64,000 bases of DNA from Octadecabacter dasysiphoniae (GTDB taxonomy: Bacteria; Pseudomonadota; Alphaproteobacteria; Rhodobacterales; Rhodobacteraceae), in NCBI RefSeq assembly GCF_021532615.1, contig NZ_JAKGAQ010000004.1:186001-250000 (forward strand), given 5' to 3'. Of the stretch, positions 43,386-52,031 are shown one piece after another. A program made the position numbers and the translations under genes. Below the pieces are notes generated by a model, which was given only the letters and a program-made list of their open reading frames with translations, was not told the DNA's origin and searched no databases. The number at the start of each line of letters is the position of its first letter. Position 1 is the stretch's first letter.

Positions 43386-44795
43386 ATGAGCAACACCGCA
43401 ACTTTGGGCCTCTATGGTCTGGGCACCATGGGCAGCGCGCTGGCGCTCAACATCCTCGACAACGGCTTTGCGCTGCATGTGTCCAACAGATCCGCCGACG
43501 CGGTGCGTGATTTCGTGTCAGAGGCCAAAGGCGAAGATCTGGCCGCTGATCTGCACGGCGCCGACAGCCTTGAAGCAATGGTTGACGCCATGGCGACCCC
43601 GCGCGCGATCATCATGATGGTCCCATCCGGCAAACCCGTCGATGCGACCATCGACACGTTGATCCCGCTGCTGTCGGAAGGTGACACAATCATCGACGCG
43701 GGTAATTCCGATTTTCGCGACACGATTGCGCGCACCAAAGACGTTGAAGCCAAGGGTCTGACCTATATCGGCATGGGCGTGTCTGGCGGCGAAGAAGGCG
43801 CGCGGCGCGGCCCGTCGATCATGGTCGGTGGCACGCCCGCCGCATGGGATGCAGTGCGCCCCGTCATCGAAGCGATTGCCGCGAAGTTCGGGGATGAGCC
43901 CTGCGCCGATCACCTCGGCCCCGATGGTGCGGGCCATTTCGTCAAGACCGTGCACAACGGCATCGAATACGCGGATATGGAACTGATCGCCGAAACCTAC
44001 GGGCTGATGCGCCACGGGCGCGGGCAATCCCCGGCCGAGGTCGGCGCGGTGTTTGAGGGCTGGAACACAGGGAAGCTCGACAGTTACCTCGTTGAAATCA
44101 CCGCCGCCGTCCTTCAGGCGACGGACAGCGAAACAGGCAAGCCCGCTGTGGATGTGATCCTTGATGCGGCGGGCCAAAAGGGCACGGGCCGCTGGACTGC
44201 GATCGAGGCCATCCGCATGGGCCAATCCGCCAACGTCATTGAGGCGGCCGTCGCCGCGCGCGCCTGGTCGGCCGAGGGCGAAGAACGCGACATCGGCGCG
44301 GAGCTGTTTGGCGGGGAACGCGGCGCGATTGATCTGCCTGACGCCGATCTGGAAGCCGCGCTTTTGGCGGGGCGCATCGTGTCTTATGCGCAAGGGTTCC
44401 GTATTCTGGCCGCCGCAAGTACAGAATTTGACTGGTCGATTGACTACGCCCGCACCGCCGAAGTCTGGCGCGCGGGGTGCATCATCCGCTCGGCACTGCT
44501 GGATGATATCGCCACCGCCTTTCGCGCCGATTTGCCCAAGGGTGAGCTGATCTTTGCGCCGACGTTTGTGACCCTGTTGCGCGACGGCCTGCCAAGCCTG
44601 CGCCGCGTCGTGGCCGCCGCATCGAGCGCGGGCCACCCGATCCCCGCATTGGCCAGCGCGCTGGCATTCTTGGACACCATGCGCGTGGCGCGCGGCACAA
44701 CGGACCTGATCCAAGCGCAGCGCGATTTTTTCGGGCGGCATGGATTTGTGCGACTGGATGGACGCCGCGACCAACACGGCCCGTGGTGGGAATGA
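43386..44795 (+). CDS. gnd: 6-phosphogluconate dehydrogenase (decarboxylating)
   Basis: The 469-aa enzyme of the oxidative pentose-phosphate pathway converts 6-phosphogluconate to ribulose 5-phosphate with NADP+. The Rossmann motif 'LGLYGLGTMGSALALNILDN', the signature 'GVSGGEEGARRGPSIMVGGT', the catalytic lysine in 'GAGHFVKTVHNGIEYADMEL' and the C-terminal 'LIQAQRDFFGRHGF' followed by the tail 'HGPWWE' are present. GAAGGA precedes the ATG at 43386. It is followed by a 13-G tract and an intergenic repeat. Confidence 0.95.
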   Translation: MSNTATLGLYGLGTMGSALALNILDNGFALHVSNRSADAVRDFVSEAKGEDLAADLHGADSLEAMVDAMATPRAIIMMVPSGKPVDATIDTLIPLLSEGDTIIDAGNSDFRDTIARTKDVEAKGLTYIGMGVSGGEEGARRGPSIMVGGTPAAWDAVRPVIEAIAAKFGDEPCADHLGPDGAGHFVKTVHNGIEYADMELIAETYGLMRHGRGQSPAEVGAVFEGWNTGKLDSYLVEITAAVLQATDSETGKPAVDVILDAAGQKGTGRWTAIEAIRMGQSANVIEAAVAARAWSAEGEERDIGAELFGGERGAIDLPDADLEAALLAGRIVSYAQGFRILAAASTEFDWSIDYARTAEVWRAGCIIRSALLDDIATAFRADLPKGELIFAPTFVTLLRDGLPSLRRVVAAASSAGHPIPALASALAFLDTMRVARGTTDLIQAQRDFFGRHGFVRLDGRRDQHGPWWE

Positions 44796-44825
44796 TTAGG
44801 GTCTGAATGATCTGGCGATCAGCGC

Positions 44826-44910
44826 CTGCGGGGCGCTTGAAAGGGGGGGGGGGGGCGCTGCCCCTCGGCCTGTGGCCTCACCCCGGGATATTTGGCAACC
44901 AAAGAAGGTG
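44826..44910. repeat. G13 homopolymer and Rhodobacterales-type intergenic repeat
   Basis: Thirteen consecutive G (44843-44855) are followed by CGCTGCCCCTCGGCCTGTGG and then CCGGGATATTTGGCAACCAA at about 44883-44902. The G-rich and C-rich halves and the GGGATATTTGG tail resemble the interspersed palindromic intergenic element known from many Rhodobacter and Roseobacter genomes. It lies between the tails of gnd and hrpB. Confidence 0.6.
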
Positions 44911-44922
44911 GTAGAGTGCGGA

Positions 44923-47337
44923 TTATTTGCGGGGTTTGGCGCGAACCGTTGGATCGGCTTGTGTCGGGTCTTCGGGCCACGGGTGTTTGGGGTAGCGCCC
45001 GCGCATGTCTTTGCGCACATCGCTATAGGACGATGTCCAGAACCCCGGCACGTCCATTGTTGTCTGGATCGGTTTTTGACCCGGTGACAGGAACGTCACG
45101 CGCAGAGGGCGGCCCGCCACAATCGGGTGGCGTGTTGTGCCGAACATTTCTTGCAGGCGCAGGGTGATTTCGGGGGCATCCCCGCTGTAATCAATCGGTT
45201 TTTGATGCCCCAAGGGGGTGGTGAAATGGCTTGGCGCTTGCGTGTCGACCGTTTGCATCTGTGACCAATCAAGCAGACCGCGCAAGGCGGGCAGGGCATC
45301 AAACCCCTTCCACTGTGACGCTGTTTGGACCGCCCCCAGATGGGGCAGCAACCATGTGTGCAGGGTTTCCATCAAGGCTGCGTCAGTCAGGTCCGGCAAA
45401 TCGGGGACCACGGCGCGCACAAGGGCGACACGGGCGCGAAACCGTTCGGCTGCGGCGCTGAATTTGAAGCCAAGGTCGCGGACACCGTCCAGCATCGCCG
45501 TTGCGATATCTATTTGCGGCGCGTCCGCCCAGCGCGCGTCTGATAGCACAATCGCGCCCAGTTTTTCTTGTTGGCGCGCCATGACGCGGCCATCGCGTTT
45601 GGACCAAAGGCACAGGTTCACCCTGTCGATCTGATCGGCGGCAACTGCGCGAATATCGGTTTCAGAGATTGCCAGTGCGCCGCGAATTTTTGCTTCTCTC
45701 GGGTTGCCGTCCGTGTCTGTGACGACCAGATAGGGCTGCCCTGCCAGCGGGTCTGCCGCGTCCATCACCGCCCCTTTTCCACCCGATAAAACGAAGCGTG
45801 GGGCATCGCCGGCGCGGCGCTGCGCAATGCGGTCGGGATAGGCCAAGGCGGCGTGGATTTCGGGGGCTTGCGAGGCGGTGTCCGGTGCCATTTTCGCCAG
45901 TCGTTTGGCCTCAGCCCGCACCCGCGCCAACGCCCCTTTGTCGACCTCGTGTGCGGTGCGCGCGCCGTCCAGCGCCTTGAGGCGCAGCCCCACATCAGCA
46001 GGTGCGCCACGCAGGATGTCGCGTTCAGACAGCAGTGCGGCCAGCCCCGCCGCCTTCTTGCCGCCGCGCATCAGCATATGCGCCAATCGCGGGTGCAAGG
46101 GCAGTTTCGCCAGCGCCCGCCCGTGGGGCGTGATCCGCCCGCCATCCAGCGCGCCAAGCGCGCCAAGCAATGCGCGGGCCTCACCCAAGGTGCCGTCGGG
46201 CGGGGGCGTCAGGAATGGCAAACCATCACTGCCCCACAGCGCCAGTTCCAATGCCAACCCCGTCAGATCGGCGGCCTCGATTTCGGCGGGGGGGAAGGCG
46301 GGCAATGCGCCGTCCTCGCCGCGGCTCCAGAGTTTATAGGCCACCCCTTCGGCGACGCGGCCCGCACGGCCCGCGCGCTGGGTTGCCTCGGCGCGGGTCA
46401 CGCGTTCGGTGATCAGCCGAGACATGCCTGACCCTGGATCAAACCGGGCACGGCGCGCACGCCCCCCATCCACCACAACGCGCACGTCTTCAATCGTCAG
46501 GGACGTTTCTGCGATAGATGTGGCAAGCACGATTTTGCGGCCCCGATCTACGGGCGCAATCGCCGCGCGCTGGTCTTTGAAGGGCAGGGCGCCAAACAAC
46601 GGGCGCACGCAACAATCGGCGGGCAACTGGCCGTCAAGCCGCGCCTGAACGCGCCTGATTTCACCTTCACCGGGCAGGAACACCAACACGCCCCCCGTGG
46701 TTTCGCCCGCCGCCCGCACGATCAAATCCGCGACCGCTGCATCGAACCGCACGTCTTTGCGCAACGGGCGGTCCAGCCATTTGGGATCAACCGGAAAGGC
46801 GCGGCCCTGCGATGTGATCACCGGCGCGCCCACCAGTTCCGCCACCGGCCCCGCATCCAAGGTTGCCGACATCACCAACAGCACCAGATCGGGGCGCAGT
46901 GCGTCGCGGATTTCCAGCGTCAGCGCCAACCCCAAATCCGCATTCAGCGACCGTTCGTGAAATTCGTCAAAGATCACAGCGCCGATGCCTGACAGTTCGG
47001 GATCACTCTGGATCATGCGGGTCAGGATGCCTTCGGTCACAACCTCAATGCGCGTGGCACCTGACACCGTCGTCTCACCGCGCATCCGGTACCCGACGGT
47101 CTGGCCCACGTCTTCGCCCAATTGCTGCGCCAGCCGTTCCGCCGCCCCGCGCACAGCCAACCGGCGCGGTTCCAGCATGATGATGCGCCCCTGAATGGTG
47201 CCCGCGCGCAACAGCGCCAAAGGCACCCGCGTCGTTTTGCCTGCACCGGGTGGGGCCTGCAAAACCGCACAACCACGCGCCGCCACCGCCCCGATCAGGT
47301 CATCAAGCACATCATCAATCGGCAAAACATCCTGCAT
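44923..47337 (-). CDS. hrpB: ATP-dependent helicase HrpB
   Basis: The 804-aa DEAH-box helicase has Walker A 'LQAPPGAGKTTRVPLALLR', the DEAH-like box 'GAVIFDEFHERSLNADLGLA' (D-E-F-H), 'LVMSATLDAGPV' and the arginine finger region 'TQRAGRAGRVAEGVAYKLW'. A long C-terminal region ends 'GRYPKHPWPEDPTQADPT', as in HrpB. The family's cellular role is unclear despite its similarity to RNA helicases. It is convergent with gnd and divergent from meaB. Confidence 0.95.
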   Translation of the reverse strand: MQDVLPIDDVLDDLIGAVAARGCAVLQAPPGAGKTTRVPLALLRAGTIQGRIIMLEPRRLAVRGAAERLAQQLGEDVGQTVGYRMRGETTVSGATRIEVVTEGILTRMIQSDPELSGIGAVIFDEFHERSLNADLGLALTLEIRDALRPDLVLLVMSATLDAGPVAELVGAPVITSQGRAFPVDPKWLDRPLRKDVRFDAAVADLIVRAAGETTGGVLVFLPGEGEIRRVQARLDGQLPADCCVRPLFGALPFKDQRAAIAPVDRGRKIVLATSIAETSLTIEDVRVVVDGGRARRARFDPGSGMSRLITERVTRAEATQRAGRAGRVAEGVAYKLWSRGEDGALPAFPPAEIEAADLTGLALELALWGSDGLPFLTPPPDGTLGEARALLGALGALDGGRITPHGRALAKLPLHPRLAHMLMRGGKKAAGLAALLSERDILRGAPADVGLRLKALDGARTAHEVDKGALARVRAEAKRLAKMAPDTASQAPEIHAALAYPDRIAQRRAGDAPRFVLSGGKGAVMDAADPLAGQPYLVVTDTDGNPREAKIRGALAISETDIRAVAADQIDRVNLCLWSKRDGRVMARQQEKLGAIVLSDARWADAPQIDIATAMLDGVRDLGFKFSAAAERFRARVALVRAVVPDLPDLTDAALMETLHTWLLPHLGAVQTASQWKGFDALPALRGLLDWSQMQTVDTQAPSHFTTPLGHQKPIDYSGDAPEITLRLQEMFGTTRHPIVAGRPLRVTFLSPGQKPIQTTMDVPGFWTSSYSDVRKDMRGRYPKHPWPEDPTQADPTVRAKPRK

Positions 47338-47416
47338 GGCTCCTTCTTCCGATCAAAACGGCGCGAAGGCAACCGTGCGTCTGGACGCGTCGCCTTGACC
47401 CGCGCATAAAGCCCCC

Positions 47417-48400
47417 ATGGATATCAAGACCACCGCAGATAAAATCCAAAACGGGGATCGCCGTGCCTTGGCCCGCGCGATCACGCTGGTCGAAAGCACG
47501 CGCGCGCAAGATCGCGCAGCTGCGGCGGCGTTGCTGGCCGAGCTTGGCACGCACCGTCAGGCCCTGCGGATCGGGCTGTCCGGCACGCCGGGTGTCGGCA
47601 AATCCACATTCATCGAACGTTTCGGCATGATGCTGACGGCGCAAGGATTGCGCGTCGCGGTGCTGGCGGTTGACCCAAGTTCAACCCGATCCGGCGGGTC
47701 GATCCTCGGGGATAAAACGCGCATGGATTTGCTGTCGCGCGACCCAAATGCCTTCATCCGGCCCTCACCGTCCCAAACCCAGCTTGGCGGCGTGGCCCGC
47801 CGCACGAGAGAGGCGATCGCGCTGTGCGAAGCCGCCGGATTTGACATCGTGCTGGTGGAAACCGTCGGCGTCGGCCAATCGGAAACCGCCGTGGCCGAAA
47901 TGTCTGATCTGTTCTTGTTGCTGCTGGCCCCGGCGGGCGGGGATGAATTGCAGGGGGTCAAACGCGGGATCATGGAAACCTGCGATATGATCCTTGTAAA
48001 CAAGGCCGATGGCGATCTGAAACCACAGGCCATGCGCACCTGTGCGGATTACGCCAGCGCGTTGCACCTGATGCGAAAACGCCCCCAAGACCCGCCCGAT
48101 TTCCCCAAAGCGGTGGCGGTGTCTGCTCTCGAAGATCACGGAATTGCAGCCGCTTGGGATGAAATGCAGGCGCTGGCGACGTGGCGCAAAGACAGCGGCA
48201 TCTGGGACGCACGGCGCACCGAACAGGCCCGGTTTTGGTTCCACGAAGAAGTCCGCGCTGGGCTTTTGGCGCAGCTCACATCGGACAGCGCCGTGCAGGC
48301 GCAGCTCAACGCGTTGGAAAACGACGTGGCCCTTGGAAAAACCCGCCCCGGACAGGCCGCAGAAACCTTGATCACGCAGTTTTTCCCACGCAACAGGTAA
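47417..48400 (+). CDS. meaB: Methylmalonyl-CoA mutase-associated GTPase MeaB
   Basis: The 327-aa G3E-family P-loop GTPase protects and reloads the B12-dependent methylmalonyl-CoA mutase. Walker A is 'GLSGTPGVGKSTFIERFG'; 'LAVDPSSTRSGGSILGDKTR' and 'VLVETVGVGQSETAVAEMSD' are specific to MeaB/ArgK; 'DMILVNKADGDLK' is the G4 motif. The mutase itself is not in the window, but mce and prpE are. The start is the ATG at 47417. Confidence 0.95.
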   Translation: MDIKTTADKIQNGDRRALARAITLVESTRAQDRAAAAALLAELGTHRQALRIGLSGTPGVGKSTFIERFGMMLTAQGLRVAVLAVDPSSTRSGGSILGDKTRMDLLSRDPNAFIRPSPSQTQLGGVARRTREAIALCEAAGFDIVLVETVGVGQSETAVAEMSDLFLLLLAPAGGDELQGVKRGIMETCDMILVNKADGDLKPQAMRTCADYASALHLMRKRPQDPPDFPKAVAVSALEDHGIAAAWDEMQALATWRKDSGIWDARRTEQARFWFHEEVRAGLLAQLTSDSAVQAQLNALENDVALGKTRPGQAAETLITQFFPRNR

Positions 48401-48437
48401 ATCCGTGCCAAACGTCGCTCCAAACGGGGGTTATGGG

Positions 48438-48466
48438 TTGACGGGGCCAAGGAATCCTCCTAATTC
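48438..48466 (+). promoter_or_regulatory. Sigma-70-type promoter candidate for rpmB
   Basis: TTGACG (48438-48443) and TAATTC (48461-48466) are separated by 17 bases. This places transcription start near 48473, about 90 bases before the rpmB ATG. Confidence 0.5.
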
Positions 48467-48565
48467 CGCCCAAATGAATTCAGGCTCTGTCGCGTACGGG
48501 GCCGTTGCCGTTAGAAAAAAGGGACCGCGTGCGCAGCACTGCTGGCCCTGATGAGAGGATAAGCC

Positions 48566-48853
48566 ATGTCGCGCCGTTGCGAATTGACCGGAAAAGGCCC
48601 CATGACGGGCAACAACGTAAGCCACGCCAAAAACCGCACACGTCGTCGGTTCTTGCCGAACTTGCAGGATGTATCCTTGCTGTCCGACGTTCTGGGCCGC
48701 TCGTTCAAATTCCGCATCTCCAACGCTGCCCTGCGCACCGTTGATCACCGCGGTGGTCTGGACGCATTCATGGCGAAAGCCAAAGATGCCGAACTTTCCG
48801 CTGATGCGCTGAAGGTCAAGAAAGACATCAACAAGGCGATGGCCGAAGCATAA
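48566..48853 (+). CDS. rpmB: 50S ribosomal protein L28
   Basis: The 95-aa basic protein has the L28 N-terminus '[20 protein letters not shown]', '[19 protein letters not shown]' and the later '[20 protein letters not shown]'. It lacks the Cys pair of zinc-binding L28 forms apart from one N-terminal Cys, as is usual in alphaproteobacteria. GAGAGGA precedes the ATG, and a strong terminator follows 21 bases after the stop. It is a single-gene unit here. Confidence 0.97.
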   Translation: MSRRCELTGKGPMTGNNVSHAKNRTRRRFLPNLQDVSLLSDVLGRSFKFRISNAALRTVDHRGGLDAFMAKAKDAELSADALKVKKDINKAMAEA

Positions 48854-48874
48854 GCCGCCCTTGCGCTAGATTTC

Positions 48875-48906
48875 AAAAGGCCCGGACGGTAGCGTCCGGG
48901 CCTTTT
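48875..48906 (+). terminator. Intrinsic terminator of rpmB
   Basis: AAAAGGCCCGGACG (48875-48888) pairs with CGTCCGGGCCTTTT (48893-48906) around GTAG. It is a 14-bp perfect stem with A- and T-tails, so it can work in both directions. Confidence 0.9.
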
Positions 48907-48965
48907 GCATTTGATGCGACGATTGCACCCTTTTCGCCCTGTCGCGCCGCTGATACTGCTAACCC

Positions 48966-49319
48966 ATGACCCGAATGTTCACCCTCGCGTTGGCCCTGTT
49001 GATCGCTGTGACCTCACAGCAGATGGCTACCGCGCGCGCCATGATGGTAGATGCCTCCGGTCAGGTCGTGCTGTGCACGGGCGACGGCACCATCACTGTC
49101 ACCTTGGACGCGATGGGCAATCTGGTCGAAGGATCAGACGAAACAGCACATTTCTGCCCTGACTGCGCGTTGACCTTCGCGGATGTTCCGCGCGCGGTTG
49201 GCCTTGCTGATGGTGCTGTTGTCCACATTCAAACGCTGCTGCAACTCCCTGTGGCGGCGTTGGAAACCCCGGTTATCCCCACCCCCGTCCATGCCCGTGG
49301 CCCGCCTGAATTTGCCTGA
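48966..49319 (+). CDS. Exported hypothetical protein with CxxC motif
   Basis: The 117-aa protein has a signal peptide ('MFTLALALLIAVTSQQMATA'). The mature part has 'ASGQVVLCTGDGTITVTLDA' and 'TAHFCPDCALTFADVP', a pattern like the small DUF2946-type proteins found near copper genes, though I am not sure of the family. It precedes the PCu(A)C copper chaperone gene by 51 bases on the same strand, so a copper-related role in the periplasm is a reasonable inference. Confidence 0.75.
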   Translation: MTRMFTLALALLIAVTSQQMATARAMMVDASGQVVLCTGDGTITVTLDAMGNLVEGSDETAHFCPDCALTFADVPRAVGLADGAVVHIQTLLQLPVAALETPVIPTPVHARGPPEFA

Positions 49320-49370
49320 AGTCCAACTTTCACTTTTGCAACATTCAGACAAACCACGAAGGAGAGGCTT

Positions 49371-49856
49371 ATGTCCCTCAAATCCACTCTCATGGGTGCG
49401 TTCACCGCACTCGTCCTCGCCACACCCGCCTTGGCCGACATTGAAATCCACGATCAATATGCACGGTCCTCAAACGCGATGGCGGGTGCCGCATTCATGG
49501 TGATCCACAACCACGGCGACACCGATGACCACCTGATCAGCGTCACATCAGATGCGGCCGCGCGGGTTGAATTGCACACCCACATCGAAGACGCGGACGG
49601 CGTCATGCGCATGACCCACGTCGAAGAAGGTTTCGATCTGCCTGCGGGCGGTGAAATCGCCATGAAACGCGGCGCAGAACACGTGATGTTCATGGGGCTG
49701 ACCGACACGTTCGAACAAGACGAGGTTATTACAATCACCCTCGTCTTCGAAAACGCGGGCGAAGTCGTCGTTGAAATCCCCGTCGATCAAAACCGGATGG
49801 ATATGGATCACGGCGATACGGATCACGGCGACATGGACCATGGGTCAGACGGCTAA
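49371..49856 (+). CDS. Copper chaperone PCu(A)C domain protein
   Basis: The 161-aa periplasmic protein has a signal peptide ('TALVLATPALADIE'). The mature domain carries the Cu(I) motif: 'VELHTHIEDADGVMRMTHV' and 'HVMFMGLTDTF' supply the H-x10-M...H-x-M ligands. PCu(A)C proteins deliver copper to the CuA site of cytochrome oxidase. The tail 'MDMDHGDTDHGDMDHGSD' is an extra His/Met/Asp-rich copper-binding extension. AAGGAGAGG precedes the ATG. Confidence 0.92.
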   Translation: MSLKSTLMGAFTALVLATPALADIEIHDQYARSSNAMAGAAFMVIHNHGDTDDHLISVTSDAAARVELHTHIEDADGVMRMTHVEEGFDLPAGGEIAMKRGAEHVMFMGLTDTFEQDEVITITLVFENAGEVVVEIPVDQNRMDMDHGDTDHGDMDHGSDG

Positions 49857-49885
49857 CCAACGCCGCCAATGCGATTGAACGACAT

Positions 49886-49910
49886 CATGGCGCGGCCTGT
49901 CCGCGCCATG
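49886..49910. terminator. Hairpin between the copper chaperone and sirtuin genes
   Basis: Perfect 10-base arms CATGGCGCGG and CCGCGCCATG surround the 5-base loop CCTGT, between two convergent genes. No T-run follows on either strand, so it may act as a bidirectional, Rho-assisted or RNA-stability element. Confidence 0.5.
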
Positions 49911-49940
49911 TGCCACGCTAGGGGGGCAGTATGGCTTGGC

Positions 49941-50627
49941 CTAGGTCAGAACCTCGCCCACCCAGTCCGGCACAACCTGCGTGGCGGGACCAAAGCGCGC
50001 GTCGGCGAAATCAGATGCGCGTTCGCTCGCCGCGAGGTTCAGCTCCAGCGTGTCCGCGCCCGCCTGTTTGGCAACCCGCACAAATCCCGCCGCCGGATAG
50101 ACCACGCCGCTTGTGCCAATGGCCACAAACAAATCTGCCCGGGCCAAGGCCGCGCCGATCCGGTCCATGTGATAGGGCACTTCGCCAAACCACACGACAT
50201 CAGGGCGCGCCTGCCCACCGCAATTACATTGATCATCAGCACGCATGACCTCGGGCGCGGGCCAGCGTGCATCACAGGCCGCACACAGCGCCACCAGATG
50301 CGTGCCATGCATATGGATCACATCGCGCGATCCCGCCCGTTCGTGCAAATCATCGACGTTCTGGGTGATCAGCGTCACATCCGCGCGCGGATCCTGTTGC
50401 AGCGCCGCCAGCGCCACATGGGCCGCGTTGGGCTGACAGGCCCGCACCTTTGCGCGCCGCATATTGTAAAACGCATGGACGGCGGCAGGGTCATCCGCAA
50501 AGCCCTCGGGCGTGGCGAGTTTCATCAGGTCCGCGTTTTCCCACAAACCGCCCTTGTCGCGAAACGTGCCCATGCCGCTTTCGGCGGAAATGCCCGCGCC
50601 CGTCAGGACGACAATGCGCTTAGCCAC
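49941..50627 (-). CDS. cobB: Sirtuin NAD-dependent protein deacylase
   Basis: The 228-aa protein has the sirtuin core: 'VVLTGAGISAESGMGTFRDK', 'LITQNVDDLHERAG', the catalytic His in 'VIHMHGTHLVALC' and a zinc site (C-x2-C in 'LCAACDARW', then 'QCNCGG'). The 'AFYNMRRAKV' segment has the Tyr/Arg pair of SIRT5-type desuccinylase/demalonylase enzymes. It may regulate acyl-CoA synthetases such as PrpE in this organism (inference from other bacteria). The GTG start overlaps the lipoprotein stop by 8 bases. Confidence 0.9.
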   Translation of the reverse strand: MAKRIVVLTGAGISAESGMGTFRDKGGLWENADLMKLATPEGFADDPAAVHAFYNMRRAKVRACQPNAAHVALAALQQDPRADVTLITQNVDDLHERAGSRDVIHMHGTHLVALCAACDARWPAPEVMRADDQCNCGGQARPDVVWFGEVPYHMDRIGAALARADLFVAIGTSGVVYPAAGFVRVAKQAGADTLELNLAASERASDFADARFGPATQVVPDWVGEVLT

Positions 50628-50955
50628 ACTGATTGCGCGCAGACCTCACGAAGGCCTGATAGCGGCGCCAGAAATTGTCATTGGCCGTGGTGTCGCTGAT
50701 GCGAATTGAATGGGCAAATTCAGGATCAGCAAAGAACCGGGCGACACGGCTGCGGTCGGTGCTGCTCAACTCTGCGTTGGCGACCCGCTGCACACATCCG
50801 CACAATGATGTGGATGCCGCGGATCGATCGGCCGCCAGACAGGCCCGGCTGATCGGCCCCGTGGCCCCGGCCGTTGATCCGGAACTCAAACGGTCACGTC
50901 CGCCCGAACAGGCGGTTAACACAACCAATGTCGATAAAATCAATAGGGTCTTCAT
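50620..50955 (-). CDS. Small lipoprotein, 111 aa
   Basis: The lipobox 'VLTACSGG' (Cys 16) indicates lipid attachment. The mature part has a Cys pair ('SRACLAAD', 'TSLCGCVQRVA') and 'TDRSRVARFFADPEFAH'. I do not recognise a named family. It overlaps the sirtuin start by 8 bases, so the two are coupled, but no functional link is evident. Confidence 0.78.
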   Translation of the reverse strand: MKTLLILSTLVVLTACSGGRDRLSSGSTAGATGPISRACLAADRSAASTSLCGCVQRVANAELSSTDRSRVARFFADPEFAHSIRISDTTANDNFWRRYQAFVRSARNQCG

Positions 50956-51188
50956 CTCGCCTCGCTCACTGGACCTGCCTGATTGGCGCGGGGTTGTCCC
51001 CTTGGTGTCCTGACTGCTCTGCCCCAGTATGCCGCACTATCGCCCCCCGCGAAAGCCCCAACGCGATCACGTTTCCGGCCCCAATCCCCGCACAACGCAC
51101 AGAAAATAAGTAAAGGTCTTACCGCATCCGGCCAACCCATCGCAAAGCCGGCAGGCCACCCCCACTGCAAACTTTGCCAAGACAGTGT

Positions 51189-51216
51189 TTCGCACCACCT
51201 CCTCGGTTCGGGCGCG
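51189..51216. repeat. Copy 1 of a near-direct repeat flanking the lepA region
   Basis: These 28 bases (TTCGCACCACCTCCTCGG...) match the sequence at 55661-55688 at 24 positions, in the same orientation. The copies enclose a segment of about 4.5 kb with the accessory genes and lepA. Confidence 0.55.
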
Positions 51217-51242
51217 GCGTCTAATGCTCCGATGATGAGCTT

Positions 51243-52031
51243 CTAAAACCCCAATAGTTTCATGAGAATTGGCCATACTTTTTGCAAAACTGGTATTGCT
51301 TGATCAAAAACGACAATTGTCGCAGCGGCACCCGGGGTCCCAGCCGCGACTTTCTTGGCAATAAGCCACATTTTGGCAGTTCTGCTGCTGCTTCTGATAA
51401 TGGCGTCTGTAGTAAGCTCGACGTCACCAGACATCGGCACAGCATCTCCGTCTGTCAGCTCTTTCAAGTCATCGATTACATCATCGGCTAATGTAACCTC
51501 AGAGATCGCTCTGATTGTCTCAAACGACTCCGCAATTGAGGCCTTTTCTTCAGTGGATGCTTCTCGGATAGCTTGAAGTCCGCGTTGTGCCCTTGCCTCG
51601 GCGATGTTTGGGTGCAACGCACGAATATCCAACGCACCTGTTACGCAGGTGTCGTGCAGCCCTTCAAGTTCGGGTGCATCAGGTAGGTCGCCCTTGTCAA
51701 TTTGACCGCGAAGGTTCTTGCTAACTTTGACCAAGTCCATCTCAACCCGTTCCGGGTTTTTGGCGTGGATTTCAATTGTTCTGCGTAAAACCCGGACAAC
51801 ATAGGTATTTTCGCTTAAGTAATTGCCTCGCACGGCTTCATTGAGGTCGTCTTCGACAGCTGTCAGTGTGAGTGAGATAGAGTTTTGATTGGCAGCGGGA
51901 GGAATCTTTCGCGCAATGTGACCTTGCTCAACATTGTAGTAAAGCTCTTCAATTAAGCCCGTTTCGTCTATGATCAGAGCTGCTGATAAGGTCTCAATTC
52001 GCTCAGCAACAGCCGCAATCCCGTCATCCAA
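51243..52031 (-). CDS. Hypothetical protein, C-terminal part of a probable split gene
   Basis: The 262-aa frame has only a TTG start (52031), without a ribosome site, inside the previous gene. The protein is acidic and helical ('[20 protein letters not shown]', 'VEMDLVKVSKNLRGQIDKGD') and ends with a hydrophobic stretch ('ATIVVFDQAIPVLQKVWPIL'). No family recognised. It overlaps the upstream ORF by 58 bases in the -1 frame. If one G were added at 52028-52029 the upstream 'SKIPDEIW' would run straight into '[11 protein letters not shown]', so these two ORFs may be one 511-aa protein. Base composition is more AT-rich than the neighbours. Confidence 0.6.
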   Translation of the reverse strand: MDDGIAAVAERIETLSAALIIDETGLIEELYYNVEQGHIARKIPPAANQNSISLTLTAVEDDLNEAVRGNYLSENTYVVRVLRRTIEIHAKNPERVEMDLVKVSKNLRGQIDKGDLPDAPELEGLHDTCVTGALDIRALHPNIAEARAQRGLQAIREASTEEKASIAESFETIRAISEVTLADDVIDDLKELTDGDAVPMSGDVELTTDAIIRSSSRTAKMWLIAKKVAAGTPGAAATIVVFDQAIPVLQKVWPILMKLLGF

